Origin: Dryomyza anilis
Lineage: Eukaryota; Arthropoda; Insecta; Diptera; Dryomyzidae
NCBI GenBank assembly: GCA_951804985.1
Contig: OX638130.1
Location: 117,131,593 to 117,195,592, forward strand
Direction: 5' to 3'
DNA length: 64,000 nucleotides
Shown: positions 1 to 10,715 of the stretch, piece by piece
Layout of the letters: every line of letters begins with the position of its first letter
Numbering within the stretch: position 1 is the first letter of the stretch
The notes under the pieces: model-generated
Seen by the model: the letters and a program-made list of their open reading frames with translations, nothing else
Database searches by the model: none
Told to the model about the DNA's origin: nothing
Program-made: the position numbers and the translations under genes

Positions 1-1
1 T

Positions 2-545
2 CACTTTGAACAAGACGATAACGCCTCACAGACTCGTGTACAAATTTGTACCATTTATGGTGAATGTGCTTTATCAAAATCAGCAGCACACAAATGGTTT
101 GCTCGTTTCCGTTCTGGAAATTTCGATGTTAAAAATGTTTCAAAAAACATTAGAAAGACGAGCCCATTTCCTCTCATGACATCGCTGTTTTATTAAAAAT
201 CAACTAAATATTAATTTCACATAATTTGTTGAATACAAAAAGAAGCTCGGATGGGGTACCACATTATCTATTGACCAGAATTTCCAACTTCAAAATGGAG
301 CCATTTCCAAAATACAGCAAATTTTGAAGAGATTAATAATGGGGGATGAAAAGTAAGTAGCCAGAATTTGTGAAAAGGAAGGCGTTGTTTTTCTTTAGGA
401 CCCAATGCATCTATAATGACTTGTCAAAAATTTAATTGAAATTTAGATTCATCCACTATATAGTTCGAACGTTACTCAGTCCAAATACCATTTGTTTCGC
501 TCTCTGCAAAATTCTGATAATAGTTTAAACCAGAAATCATTCAAA
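2..545 (+). pseudogene. Decayed mariner (DD34D-type) transposase
   Basis: Relic of a mariner transposase, the enzyme that cuts and pastes the element at TA sites. From the first base the frame reads an N-terminal helix-turn-helix like that of mariner (HFEQDDNASQ, then KWFARFRSGNFD). Around 327-353 it reads KRLIMGDEK followed by a stop, matching the first catalytic Asp block (GDEKW). Around 370-440 GVVFL-stop-DP matches the second Asp block, and around 445-515 HPLYSSNV...YHLFRSLQN matches the third block. The third catalytic position is Lys (aaa at 483-485) and the neighbouring Asp is Asn. Only about 18 codons separate blocks one and two, so the core is internally deleted. Several stops and frameshifts; the 5' end lies outside the window. 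Clearly dead. Family is certain, subfamily is not. Confidence 0.85.
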
Positions 546-675
546 TGTGTTTACATCTTGGTGAAAAATGTCACTTACTTTTTATTCGATCCAATATTTA
601 TTTATAATTACAACTTTTAATTAAAAAAATGTTATACTTATAAAAAAACTAGCTAGGCCCCGTGCCGATGTGGTC

Positions 676-870
676 GTTTTTGATGTTTCTCTGCCAAAAC
701 AACTTTTCTCAAAGACAATTCGTCCTCGTTATACTTCCTCGTAGAATTCTTCGCGTAGAAGTTTTAGTGTGGTGAGTTTTAGTGTGGTGAGTTTTAATGT
801 GGTGAGTTTTAATATGGTGAGTTTCTGCGTGGTTTCTGTGTGGTGAATTTAAGTGTGGTGAGTTTAGAGA
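676..870. repeat. 15-bp minisatellite fragment with flank (copy of the 9.5-10 kb repeat)
   Basis: About six imperfect copies of a 15-bp unit (GTGGTGAGTTTTAGT) at about 765-865, preceded by a flank at about 690-765 that contains CAAAACAACTTTTCTC and CTTCCTCGTAGAATTC. Both unit and flank recur on the opposite strand at 9488-9960, in the same relative order. The two loci are therefore copies of one dispersed repeat rather than independent minisatellites. Confidence 0.8.
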
Positions 871-1070
871 TTTTGGGGTTTTTGGTATACAGTCACCATG
901 TCGACAGTCACCATCTTGAAAATGAAATATCTATGGGGGTTACTACGCTCATTAGTCCAATACCGCCCACTTTCAGCTAAACTGTTTAGAATGGATAAAT
1001 ATAATGCTGACCAAAATTTCATTAAATTTGCTATCCCAATAGATATATTTTATCATTTTTTCTGATTTTT

Positions 1071-1560
1071 ATACCCTACACCTCTTAGGGGGCGTGGCCG
1101 GTATGGAAAAGTATATATTCTTGATCAGCATTACTTTGGTCACAATATGTTTTAGCCAAAAGTAGGAAATGTGCCAAATTGCTCAATGGACACGCCCAAT
1201 TCCCATACAAGACTCATTTACATAACTCGTTAGAAATCAATAACTCGAAAACTATTCAAGATATACTTATCAAATTTAAATCGTATTGTTAAAATTTACC
1301 TAAAAAATATTTTATATTTTTATACTAATTTTTTTAATTATGGGGATATAAGACGTAAATTTCTGATATGTGAATAATATTCTGAGCGTGATGGGGTTCA
1401 GCATAATTAAGAACTTTTAAATTAAGGTATACAATTAAATATCCCACATTAATATCCCCACCAACGGTGTAGGGTATTTCATAGTCGGGGTCGACCAACT
1501 GTAAAAGTCCGTCCCATGTGACTGAACTTACCCATGTGACCTAACTTTCCCAACTCGTTT
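1071..1560 (+). mobile_element. Helitron-like non-autonomous element (family A, short subtype)
   Basis: Starts after a T run with ATACCCTACACC and carries the perfect inverted partner GGTGTAGGGTAT at 1466-1477. A tail follows with a short stem (AGTCGG...CGACC) and ends near CTTTCCCAACTCG. This layout (5' subterminal inverted repeats, a 3' stem-loop, insertion in T runs) resembles the Helentron-associated DINE-1/mini-me type elements of flies. It lacks the GTCY core of the longer copies. It is joined head to tail with the copy beginning at 1562. A diverged inverted relative lies at 55690-57400 and serves as its paralogue for dating insertions there. The Helitron assignment is inference from structure. 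Confidence 0.65.
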
Positions 1561-1561
1561 T

Positions 1562-2239
1562 ATATCCTACACTAAGAGTGAAAGGGTATATTCAGTTTGG
1601 TACGCCATTTGTAACACTCAGAAGCATCTCCGGTATGAAAAAGTATATATATTCTTGATCTTGAGCATGACCTCCTGAGTCGATTTAGCAATGTCCTTCT
1701 GTCTGTCTGTTGAAATCTTGATTACAGATAAACTAAAAGGGCTAAATAAATGAAACTCCTAATTTAGATTACTTATATATCTACGCTGTCTGTGAAAATG
1801 GGCATGATCAGTCCATTGTGACCTGTGAACTGACCACTTATGTTCAAATACCTCATATAAAACATACATCTACAGGTGAATTTTACTGTATATATTGACA
1901 TCATGCTTAAAAAGATGATAATAATGTTTTCCGGCGAAAAGACTTGTGGTTCACAAAAAAAACAAAAAAAAAAAAACGAAATTCGGTACACCTACCCATT
2001 TGTAAATATGGGTATCAAATGAATGGAAATTCTTCAGCGATTGAATGTTTGTAGTTATTTTCAGGATTCGTATACCTTGGTGACCTATATATCACTTTGA
2101 ATGGTAACCACACATATGTGTAGGGTATTTATAGTCGGCTTAGACCGACTATAATTTTGATAATCCTAACTATTATAATAACACCTAAATGTCTCTACTT
2201 TAAAATTTCCCATGTGATCTAACCTTCCCAACTGGTTTA
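1562..2239 (+). mobile_element. Helitron-like non-autonomous element (family A, long subtype)
   Basis: Begins ATCCTACACTAAGAGTG and has the inverted partner GTGTAGGGTATT at 2118-2129. A short GTCTGTCTGT core lies near 1700, a stem AGTCGG/CCGACT at about 2132-2151, and the copy ends at CCCAACTGG about 2236. It matches the copies at 44941-45650 and 62779-63350 along its length. Non-coding: short frames inside it have no transposase features. The class has no visible transposase and would depend on an autonomous Helentron for movement (family knowledge). Confidence 0.7.
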
Positions 2240-4156
2240 TAATTTTTTTAGAAAATATATTTGTTTAAATAAAAAAAAATGTCGGACTTTTTTTTTGAAA
2301 AAAAATTTGACAATTTTTTTTGTTGCGAAATCAATTTAGATCTTAAATTCTAGTTTTTATATAAGAAATCGTGTGTTACACTAAAAATTAAATTTTCATA
2401 ACATCGATTTTCTCATCCAATAGAGCATTTTCTCGATTTGAAATCATGAAAATCCATTGTCAGTCTAATATATATATATATATTACTTGAATTTCTATTG
2501 AAGTATTTATGATTTAGTTGGTAGTTCACAAAAATTGACAAATTTGTAGTTCATAAGAATCTTCCCATAAGTAATATTCTCCAGATGTTATTTTAGAAAT
2601 AGTACGTGATAAGGATTTCAATTTTCATTTACATGCCAGTCACTAAAACATACGATGCAATTAAATTAATTACAAAATTTGCTGTCAAACCATATGTTTA
2701 AATATTTATCGGCTTAAGTGAATGACATTATTTATTCAGGGCCTAATTACTTTATACCTTTTAAAATTTCGAAAGCTTTTTGGCTAATTATATGTTTAAA
2801 TATGGTTGAAACATGCAACAGTTCAACTGTTGCATGCATGTCCTTAACAGAGACAACATCCTCAAAAGCATCATTATCATCATCAAGAAAATCAATAATA
2901 TCAACAGCAACCTTAGCATCACCTTCAGCACCATCAACAGCACTTTTAGAACCCATCACCAACCAAAAGCAGCCTCCATGGCATCCGTATCACTATATCG
3001 TATAAACAGATTCCAACTTAACTACAAAAGCAGCCTCCAACTAATGCCAACTACACATGCCATATGAATGACACGCACATAACGCCCGTTACGTTTTGCC
3101 ATAACTTAAGCGCTAATAATAATGTGAATTGCAAATAGAACTGAATTCGAAATGAATAGAGTTACCAACAGTATTTCACATTGCAGAAGCACAAAATGAT
3201 ATACCAGAGGGATGAGCATGTGTCTGTCTTCGAGTAGTTTTTCAAAATTAATGCTTAAGCTTCACGCAAAAGTTACGGCAACTGATATCGTAGACAAACA
3301 GCCATATACTATATAGACAGACAACTAAAGAACCAAACTACAACATACAAACATTTGATTTAATTATGAGTGGCATTTATTTCGTTGGTTTGGAGGCGGT
3401 TTTTACTGCCTTTTTGCATGAAGTTTCAACATATTTACCTCCCCGTAATGTGGGTTGCCCCAGCAGGTGTTAGACTGTTGATAATGCCAAACATTAAACA
3501 AGATGTCTGCCTGTCAAACTGACAGCGCGCTTAAGTGGCAACTTAATTTCTTAATTGTCAACGTGTGTGAGTCGTAGACGAGTTGCCAAACCATCGTTTT
3601 TTGTTTGTTAACCGAAACTTACTTCGAAAACTATAAAGTTTTTTTTAACCTTAAAAAGGAGGGTTGTTTTGACGTGGTGTTATTGTGGTTGTTGTTAATT
3701 TCCATTCAAATAACGTCTTAGTATATTTATCTAACTTAAGTTATTAGAAGAAAGTGGGGGGACACTTTATTTGTCTAATGGCTTTAAGTGTAACTTGATA
3801 GTTTGGCTAGTGTGTATCAAAACCAAATGACAGATTGACAAATAAATGTCAAAAAGTTTTTGGTGTGACTTTCAATTAAGACAAACACGCCAGTGCCAAA
3901 AAGTTTTTCACAACGATTTTTCGTAGTGCTGGTCTGGTTTGAACATTGAACTTTTTGAGAATGTTCATAAGTAAATATTTTATTAACTTCTGAATCATAT
4001 AGTGGACAATTCATTGAACATTTCAAAAAGTGTCAAGTGTTATTACAAATACATTGAATTATAAATATTTCTATATAGTTTAAGAGTATCTATGTAATTA
4101 TTGAAACATGCAACAATTTTACAATTCAAATTTTATAGATCATCACTTGAAATAAT
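2240..4156. other. Island with no recognised gene
   Basis: AT-rich at the left, with a short (TA)n tract near 2469-2483. A 25-base palindrome (CATGCAACAGTT, one base, then its complement) sits at about 2812-2836. A 71-codon minus-strand frame at 2747-2962 is rich in Asp because of an ATC/TCA-rich stretch near 2870-2900; I do not recognise it and regard it as chance. No repeat family of this window is present. Confidence 0.5.
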
Positions 4157-5020
4157 CACAGAAAAAAAATTCATCAATATGATGAATTTATTCATAAATA
4201 CTATGAATTTTTTCACCAACTTCCAGATTCATTATATTGATACCACCGTTCATTAAATGACATATTGATGAATACATTTATTATATATATGAAATTATTC
4301 GTTATAGTGAAGAACGAAATCAATATCAATACAATGAATTTGAATTGTCATATTGATGAATTTGTTCATAATATTTATGAATATAATATTTATTTCGAAT
4401 TTTAAAAAATAATTTAAAAAAAAGTGTAGTTGTACAAATATTATTTAAAAAAAAAATAGAAAAAAAAAATTTTTAAAAAAATTATCCGAAAAAAAAGTTT
4501 TTGAAAAAAAAAAATTGAAAATAAATAAAAAAAAAAATCGAAAAAAAGTTTATTTTGGAAAAAACAAATTTCGAAAAAAAGTTTATTTTGAAAAAAAAAA
4601 AAAATTATCGGAAAAAAATTATTTTGGAAAGTAAAATTTGGAAAAAAAATGTATTTTTTTTTTAGAACAATTTTTTTTAGATATATGTTTTATAAATATA
4701 ACTATTTATTAATAAAAACTTGTAATTATAAATAAATATATTATAAGAAAAATAAATATTTTGATTGAAATTTGGTTTTATGAACAGCGTTTTTCAATAT
4801 GAATAACATAAAATGTATTATATATTTTGGTTGACTAAGATGTTGAAATGTATTCTTCACATACTGTTCATCATATTGAAGAACACTTTTCCGACCGTTA
4901 CCAAGCGTTCATCATATTTATGATAGCATTCATAAAATTGATATCTTTAGTCATTAATATTGTGAATGGTTCTTCAATACAATGAATCATGGCTTGAAAA
5001 ACGAAACATTTTTTTCTGTG
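4157..5020. mobile_element. AT-rich MITE, family B, full-length copy
   Basis: Terminal inverted repeats CACAGAAAAAAAATTCATCA (left) and the degenerate complement ending TTTTTTTCTGTG (right). It is flanked on both sides by AATAAT (4151-4156 and 5021-5026), a probable target duplication. The interior is poly-A/T-rich and contains repeated inverted blocks such as TTCATCATATTGAAGAAC. Related copies: 10270-10715 (partial), 25138-25782, 51217-52961. No coding capacity. Superfamily not determined. Confidence 0.75.
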
Positions 5021-5436
5021 AATAATAAAGATAATAAGTTCCCAGATATTCGAATATAAACTTATGTCAAATATTGTCAAGATTAATAAAAACGATAGTA
5101 ACAGCTACTTTAAATGACAAAATTAAAACTAAATACATTACTCAACTTTTCTTTTATATACTCTTAATTTAATTATTGAAACTTCGCTATTATAGAGACT
5201 AAAAAAAAGTAAGCGAAATCTTAAAAACTATCATTATAAGTAATTCCACTTTAATAAACAAATTGGAAGAGCTTTGTGATTATGATACTTCAGGTTACTA
5301 TTTAATTTTTGTATATTATTTATTATTTTTTAATTTTTGTTTCATATATATATTTTTTTTTAATTAATTTGTATAATTATTTATTAAAACTCCAGCTACT
5401 TCAACTCAAGTTTTAGAAAATGATGATGCAAAAGGG
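5021..5436. other. AT-rich spacer
   Basis: A/T-rich sequence between two repeats, with no open frame of note and no repeat that I recognise. Confidence 0.4.
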
Positions 5437-6275
5437 AGAAGAACAGAGTCACCGACGGGCAAGGTCTATATTCTCTGCTCTGGGTGGCGAGCATAGACTT
5501 AGCTCACATATACAGAATGGGTTCTGTTTATTGTGACTGTGAATGCTATAATAAGAAGGGAAAGCACAAAGAGATGAGGTCTATGTATCCTGCTCTGGAA
5601 GGCCAAGACTAGCGAGGTCTAGGCAACCATCATAGCAGGACATTTCCCCGAAATCCATTACCGCGCAAAGAAATTTCCCCGATGTGGACAATTCACGAAG
5701 AAAAATTTCCCTGAGAAACATTTTCCCGAAATGGACATTTGTCCGAATGGAAATTTAATTTCCCTGAACGGACACATTCCCGAAAATGATACTCACCGTA
5801 ATGGACCTTTCCCCGAAATGGATATTGCACCGAAATGGACATTTCCCCAAAATGTGACTGGCCAAAATTGAGCGGAAAGTGAAAAAAATACAGAAAAAAA
5901 TTGTATTGCAGAAATCTATAGCAGTCATATTAGGAAATCGAATGGAACCATTTGGAGTTTTCCTACTAAAGGGAGAATTTGGGGGAAGTGTCCATTTCAG
6001 GGTAATGTTCATTTGGGAAAATATGTCCATTTCGGGGAAATGTATTTCGGGTAATGGCCTTGCGGAAATGTACATGAACCAAATAAAGCGGGGAGTAGCA
6101 GCACAAACAGATGAGGTCTATAAATCCTGCTTTGGGTGGCCAAGACGAGCGAGGTCTATGATTGTATTGCCCACACCTGGTGGTTACGGTGATAAAAAAT
6201 AATATAAATGAGAGCAGATGCGCAGGTCTATTCTCCCTGCTCTGGGTGACAAAGCGTGCGAGGTCTATTGGATGT
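5437..6275. repeat. Interrupted tandem repeat with GGTCTAT...CTGCTCTGGGTGG units
   Basis: Four imperfect units, at about 5437-5530, 5560-5630, 6090-6165 and 6195-6275. Each contains an AGGTCTAT block, then CCTGCTCTGGGTGGC or a variant, then a second GGTCTA or ATAGAC block. Units two and three are separated by an inserted MITE (5635-6073), so the array once ran through. Function unknown; I do not recognise the unit. Confidence 0.65.
5635..6073. mobile_element. MITE with subterminal GGACATTTCCCCGAAAT repeats
   Basis: The left 220 bp consists of about a dozen degenerate copies of a 17-20 bp motif (GGACATTTCCCCGAAAT). The right 100 bp carries the same motif on the opposite strand (ATTTCGGGGAAATG), so the whole is a long inverted repeat around an AT-rich centre at about 5880-5960. 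Repeated subterminal motifs of this kind are usually transposase binding sites in cut-and-paste elements (family knowledge). The two open frames of about 106 codons here are products of the repeat and show no domains. Confidence 0.7.
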
Positions 6276-6892
6276 GGTGATGCCTTGACTAATTGTAGGG
6301 GAGATAGGGCTAAGTCAACACCGGAGTAAAGCCGACTTTAGTTTTAAAACGCGAATGGGATGTCAGATCAAATTCAAATTGATACAGAACAAGTAACATT
6401 AGATGCCACTGTTACCAAAGAAGAGAACTCCATTTTCTGCTTGAACTTGATTTTTTATGTAATAAAATGTGTTTTTGACTCCAAAAGATAGATCTTGATA
6501 ACGCAGTAAACTTGCACTTGCCATTAAAGTTTTGATTATTTATATAATTTGTTGTGAGTTTTATGTAGTAAGGGGTTCACTTATCATGTTGTGCTGATTT
6601 TTATTTTATTTTTCCATTCAATTCGCATTTTTATGCCAATAATATTATACTAATATTAAGAAAGACCTCTGAGTGTTGATTTGATGCAAGTCCTTTTTGA
6701 TCAATGCAAAATCCTTCGAAGTAGGGTTGTATTTGTGATATCTTTCAACGATCATTCCAACGGGTTTGGAAGATTTAAAAGTTTTGGTTGATAATGTTGA
6801 CTCATTTTGTTGAGGATATTCAGGTCTCTAAGAAAGTGTTCATTTCTGATATACCATGAAGCTCCAATTATTGTTCTAAGAATATTAGACTG
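6276..6892. other. Spacer with no recognised gene
   Basis: A stretch beginning GTAGGGGAGATAGGGCTAAG at about 6296 looks like a transposon end but I found no partner end. Nothing else is recognised. Confidence 0.4.
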
Positions 6893-7351
6893 CCCTAGTG
6901 GAAATTTTCCCGATGCGCCATCGGGAAATGATCGGGGTTTCGTCAGGTAACCCCTATTAGAGCAAATATGATCATTGCCTTATCATGCCCTTATCATGCT
7001 CACCATAGCAGGGTTTACATTATCTAAACAGCCAATGGTCCCGATCAAAGCTACATTAGTTGTTCCTCATAAAGAAATTTTCATCGGGCAATGATCAGGT
7101 TTCAATGAGGTATGATATTTTATTTCTTCGGGTATTTGTAGTGCTTTTGTATGCTCATGTTTTAACAAGGCAATGGTCAGATAAATAATGATATGGGGAA
7201 TTACCCGATCAGTACATGATCATTGCCTGAGGTGAGTACATGATCAGGACACTGCGTTACAAGGACATCGTGGGCCTCGTCATATCCCGATCATCTAAAA
7301 TAATGACATGATCAGTTCATGAGCATGGCCCTACCAAAATTTCTACTAGGG
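6893..7351. mobile_element. MITE family C (CCCTAGTRGAAAT ends)
   Basis: Left end CCCTAGTGGAAATTTTCCC, right end the complement of CCCTAGTAGAAATTTTGG. The interior is rich in TGATCA/GATCATTGCC motifs in both orientations. An inverted copy lies at 42471-42898 with the same ends and interior order. Decayed relatives are at 24914-26083 and 50640-50770. Non-coding. No convincing target duplication at this copy. Confidence 0.8.
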
Positions 7352-8937
7352 TGAGCCCTTTGTCTAAAGTGAAGTGATTTGATTTATAGATATTTCAATA
7401 CAGTTTATACATTATCTTTTCATGTTAGGAGACTACAATCTGAAAATCCATTTAAATCCATTTAAAATTGTTTAAATTTTACGAATTTCCACAGATGCTC
7501 AGAAACCAATTCATGTCAAATAGTCAAAATTAATGAAAAGCGATACTAATATAAACTGTAAATAACAAATTTTAAATTAGACTACATTATTTGTACCTTG
7601 CTAACCTATATTTCAACTATAATCGACAGTATCTTCGCATAATTTATTAAACTTAGTCCACAAAATATTAACATTTTCATAAACTCTTCTTTACTTTAGC
7701 TGCTTATTACAATTGAACTGTGGGGAAAAAGTATAAACCGTGCTGATAAACAAAACTTTTTCACACTTGAGCGCACCATCGTTAAACTTTACAATCGTTT
7801 GGTGTTCCAAAATTTTAGTTATTTTTTTATTATCGTTGTGACTACCGAAACTCCAACCGACGATACCACGCCAACTCCCCACTACTACTGTATAATTTAA
7901 CGCCAGTTTTAATTTTAATTGTAAAGATGTCGTTACAATGTCTTCCTTTTACAAACATCCTACCATCGCACTACCAATTCAAACTTATTCCGTTTCAGTG
8001 CATCTCCTTCTTCAGTACTACGCTATCTTTCAGTGGTCTCGATCTCGAAATAGTCTGTATTTCGAGTCGGTCGTTCGGTGGGTCTGACTGACAATGACTG
8101 AGTTCTACAAATTTTAATTGCTGGCATTTTAGCGTATAGCATGCAAAAGTATCGCATGTAAATTGACTCGTTTACCAACTCCTCCCTCCCTCCTTCTTTA
8201 AAATTAAGTCTTTCGTCGTTGGGAGTTGCCAGAAAATTGTTACAAATAATTATCATAACCTGATTAACATGAGTGTTCGTCGTCGTCGGTAGACGTTGAC
8301 GAAGACAACAAGGACGACGTGTACAGTAAGCGGAAGTAGTGGCTGCTGAGATTTTTGGCAAGTGTTACACAGTGACATTTAGAATTTGTCGTCCTGTCGT
8401 GGCTGTTGAGTAAACTTTTAATTTTTGTGTTGCATGTTAATCCTGTTTTCATACAATCGTCGTCGACACACAAGCTCGACTTTTAATTTATGCGTTACGT
8501 TATTTTTTAAGTACGTCGGCCGCATAATTAGAAAGAAATCTTTTGCTACACTCACTAATGTTTATGTTAATAAAATATTGTGAACGGGGTTAAAAGATTT
8601 GAGCTGTCTCTAAAGTTTGTTGCATTTAACATAAATGCAAATGAGTGGAGTTAATGCGACGTTTTTCTAATTTTCATTTTATGCATATGAGGATCATAAA
8701 CATCTGTAGTTATATGAAACAGTTACAAAATAAGCTTTAAGTAAAGAATTTGTTATGTGCACCGATTCTGACAGAAGAAATTTAAACCGGCCTTCTTGGT
8801 ATTCCCACTTAACATGTCTAGAAAATATTATTTTCGAAAACATAACCAAGAAATAGGCATTCTCCGAAAGACACGTATTTAAATCCCATACAAAATATTT
8901 GTAATGACAGATTTGAAACATTCTCAAGACAAAATTG
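7352..8937. other. Island with no recognised gene
   Basis: Mixed composition with a GC-richer part at about 8000-8480 containing CGTCGTCGG-type simple sequence. Overlapping minus-strand frames of 112 and 69 codons (8023-8473) reflect that composition; no motif is visible in them. No repeat of this window is present. Confidence 0.45.
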
Positions 8938-9440
8938 TTGGCAGGGTCGAGGCAGCTTAGAAACATTTTGTCCACATATTTCAAACAGACAATGGCGGAG
9001 TTTGTATCACAAGCTGTCGGTTTTCTGTCAGTTCCCAAAATATGCCGTGAATCTGCTATTAAAATTCCACAAAATTTTACAATCTGCTATACATTTCCCA
9101 AAATTTTCCATTTATCTGTGTGTTTGCCGGAAATATGTCCGAAATATTGGAGAAAAATGCCAAAAATGTTGTCTCGGGTTATTTCGAAGAATTTCACTCA
9201 GACAAAGACGGAATTTGTAGCAGAAGATGCCTTTTTTTATTCCCGTACCCAAAATATACCGGGAATCTGCATTTAAAATTCCTCAAATTTTAATAACCGC
9301 TCCCCAAAACTTCTTTTTGTGTGCTTTCTTGAAATACGCCCGAAATATTCACGAACAAATTGTCAGAATGTTTATCAAACGCCGTCAGTTTTCTGCCCGT
9401 TCCCAAAAGTTGCCGGGAATTTGAATTTCAAATTCCATAT
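8938..9440. repeat. 240-bp satellite, two units
   Basis: The first unit starts at GGGTCGAGGCAGCTTAGAAA (about 8943); the second, more diverged, starts after TTGTCTCGGG at about 9177. Landmarks of the unit are CAGACAAAGGCGGAGTTTG, CCGTGAATCTGCCATT and ATCTGTGTGTTTGCCGG, ending in TTGTCTCGGG. Other units are at 10060-10240, 20668-20915 and 32055-33380. A plus-strand frame (8935-9276) runs through unit one; its peptide (ICRESAIKIPQ, LSVCLPEICPKY) recurs in the 32-kb block. Confidence 0.8.
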
Positions 9441-10060
9441 AATTTGAATTTCAAATCGACTATATATTTGTTCACACCAGGGTATCCATCTCCCAAAACT
9501 CACCAAAACTCACCACACTAAAACTTAACACACTAAAACTCACCACAATAAAACTCACCACACTAAAACTTACCACACTAAAACTCACCACGATAAAACT
9601 CACCACACTAAAACTCACCACACTAAAACTTAACACACTAAAACTCACCACAATAAAACTCACCACACTAAAACTTACCACACTAAAACTCACCACGATA
9701 AAACTCACCACACTATAACTCACCACACTAAATCTCACCACACTAAAACTCCGAACCACGCCAAAATTCACCACACCAAAATTCACCACACCGAAACTTA
9801 CTACATTAAAACTCACCACACTACAACTTCTACTGGCAAAAACTGTTCGGGGAAAGCGTACTACTGTGAAGAATTCTGCGTAAAAATATTCTACGAGGAA
9901 GCACAGTCTGAGAAAGAATTGTCTTTGAGAAAAGTTGTTTTGGTGGATAATTATTTTTATGTTGGTCACTACATTTATAACACCAATAAAAAAACGTTCA
10001 CAGTGAAGCACTATACCTGCATTCATAAAATCTTTGCACGAGTCGTGCACCGGTCCAGCT
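9441..10060. repeat. 15-bp minisatellite with 105-bp higher-order repeat, inserted in satellite
   Basis: Perfectly phased array of CACCACACTAAAACT variants at about 9488-9826. A pattern of variants (TTAACA, ACAATA, TTACCA, ACGATA) repeats exactly 105 bases apart (TAACA at 9526 and 9631; CGATA at 9591 and 9696), giving a seven-unit higher-order repeat present twice. The flank at about 9830-9960 (CTACGAGGAAG, AAAGAATTGTCTTTGAG) is shared in inverted orientation with 690-765. Satellite sequence lies on both sides (to 9440 and from 10060), so the array interrupts the satellite. Confidence 0.85.
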
Positions 10061-10110
10061 AGTTCCATATAATTTGAAAACATGCCATACGCTTTCCAAA
10101 AAATGTCCAT
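9472..10110 (-). other. Open frame of 212 codons created by the 15-bp repeat
   Basis: Because 15 bp equals five codons, the array translates on this strand into about 20 tandem pentapeptides SFSVV, SFIVV or SFGVV (roughly residues 95-205). A 95-residue unique N-terminal part starts MDIFWKAYGM and lies in the flank and adjacent satellite. There is no domain I recognise; the repeat would be a hydrophobic, beta-prone tract. The sister copy at 676-870 does not keep the frame. I regard it as a by-product of the array, but it is the longest frame in the window. Expression is untested. Confidence 0.2.
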
Positions 10111-10240
10111 TTATTTGTGTTTATTAAAAATTTGTGCGAAATATTCATGAATAATTACAGAAATTTTGGTTCGGGCGGTTTTCAAAATTTGTGGAATGTT
10201 TAAAGCAGATTCCCGGATTATTTTGCGCAGATGATAAAAT
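10060..10240. repeat. 240-bp satellite fragment
   Basis: Right-hand continuation of the satellite after the minisatellite insertion. It retains TTCCAAAAAATGTCC, ATTTATTTGTGT and GCGAAATATTCATGAA, equivalent to the second half of the unit, in the same orientation as 8938-9440. Confidence 0.65.
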
Positions 10241-10269
10241 ACAAAGTCAGTATTTTCCTGTTTAAAATA

Positions 10270-10715
10270 TTTTTTAAATATTTCTAAACTGTCTTGAGTC
10301 TGTAGAAAAAAATCTTTGAAATTTTTTTTTTTGAAAAATAAATTTTTTCGAAAAATTGTTTGAAAAAAATAATTTTAAAACAAAATTTTTTTAAAAATAT
10401 TTTTTTTAAAATATAACTTTTTATTAATAAAAAGTTATAATTATAAATAAATATATTATAAAACATTTTACTACTTTATGCATGTCGAGCAAGTATTATA
10501 TAAGAAATAACATACAAGAACTACTTGAGAACTTAGAAGTACGGCAAAAAATGAACGTAAAATAAATATTTTGATTGAAATTTGGTTTAATGAACAGCAT
10601 TCTTCAATATGAAGTAGAACATTTTGTATTTTATGTTCTTGTTCATTAATATTATGAATGGTTCTTCAATACAATGAATCATGTTTTGAAGAACGGAATG
10701 CATCAATATTTCATA
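10270..10715. mobile_element. MITE family B, partial copy
   Basis: Shares the poly-A/T core, ATAACTTTTTATTAATAAAA at about 10409 and the right block ending TTCAATACAATGAATCATG. It also carries a segment at about 10480-10550 (GCAAGTATTATATAAGAAAT) found in the 52-kb copy but missing from those at 4 and 25 kb. Both outer ends are eroded. Confidence 0.65.

Noticed and set aside
2747..2962. Asp-rich 71-codon minus-strand frame as a gene
   Set aside because: The acidic run comes from ATC/TCA-rich simple sequence; the opposite strand is open too, and no family or splice signals are seen.
8935..9276. Frame in satellite unit as a confirmed gene
   Set aside because: It sits within a tandem satellite unit; recurrence in other units can be explained by common descent. 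Kept only as a finding to test.
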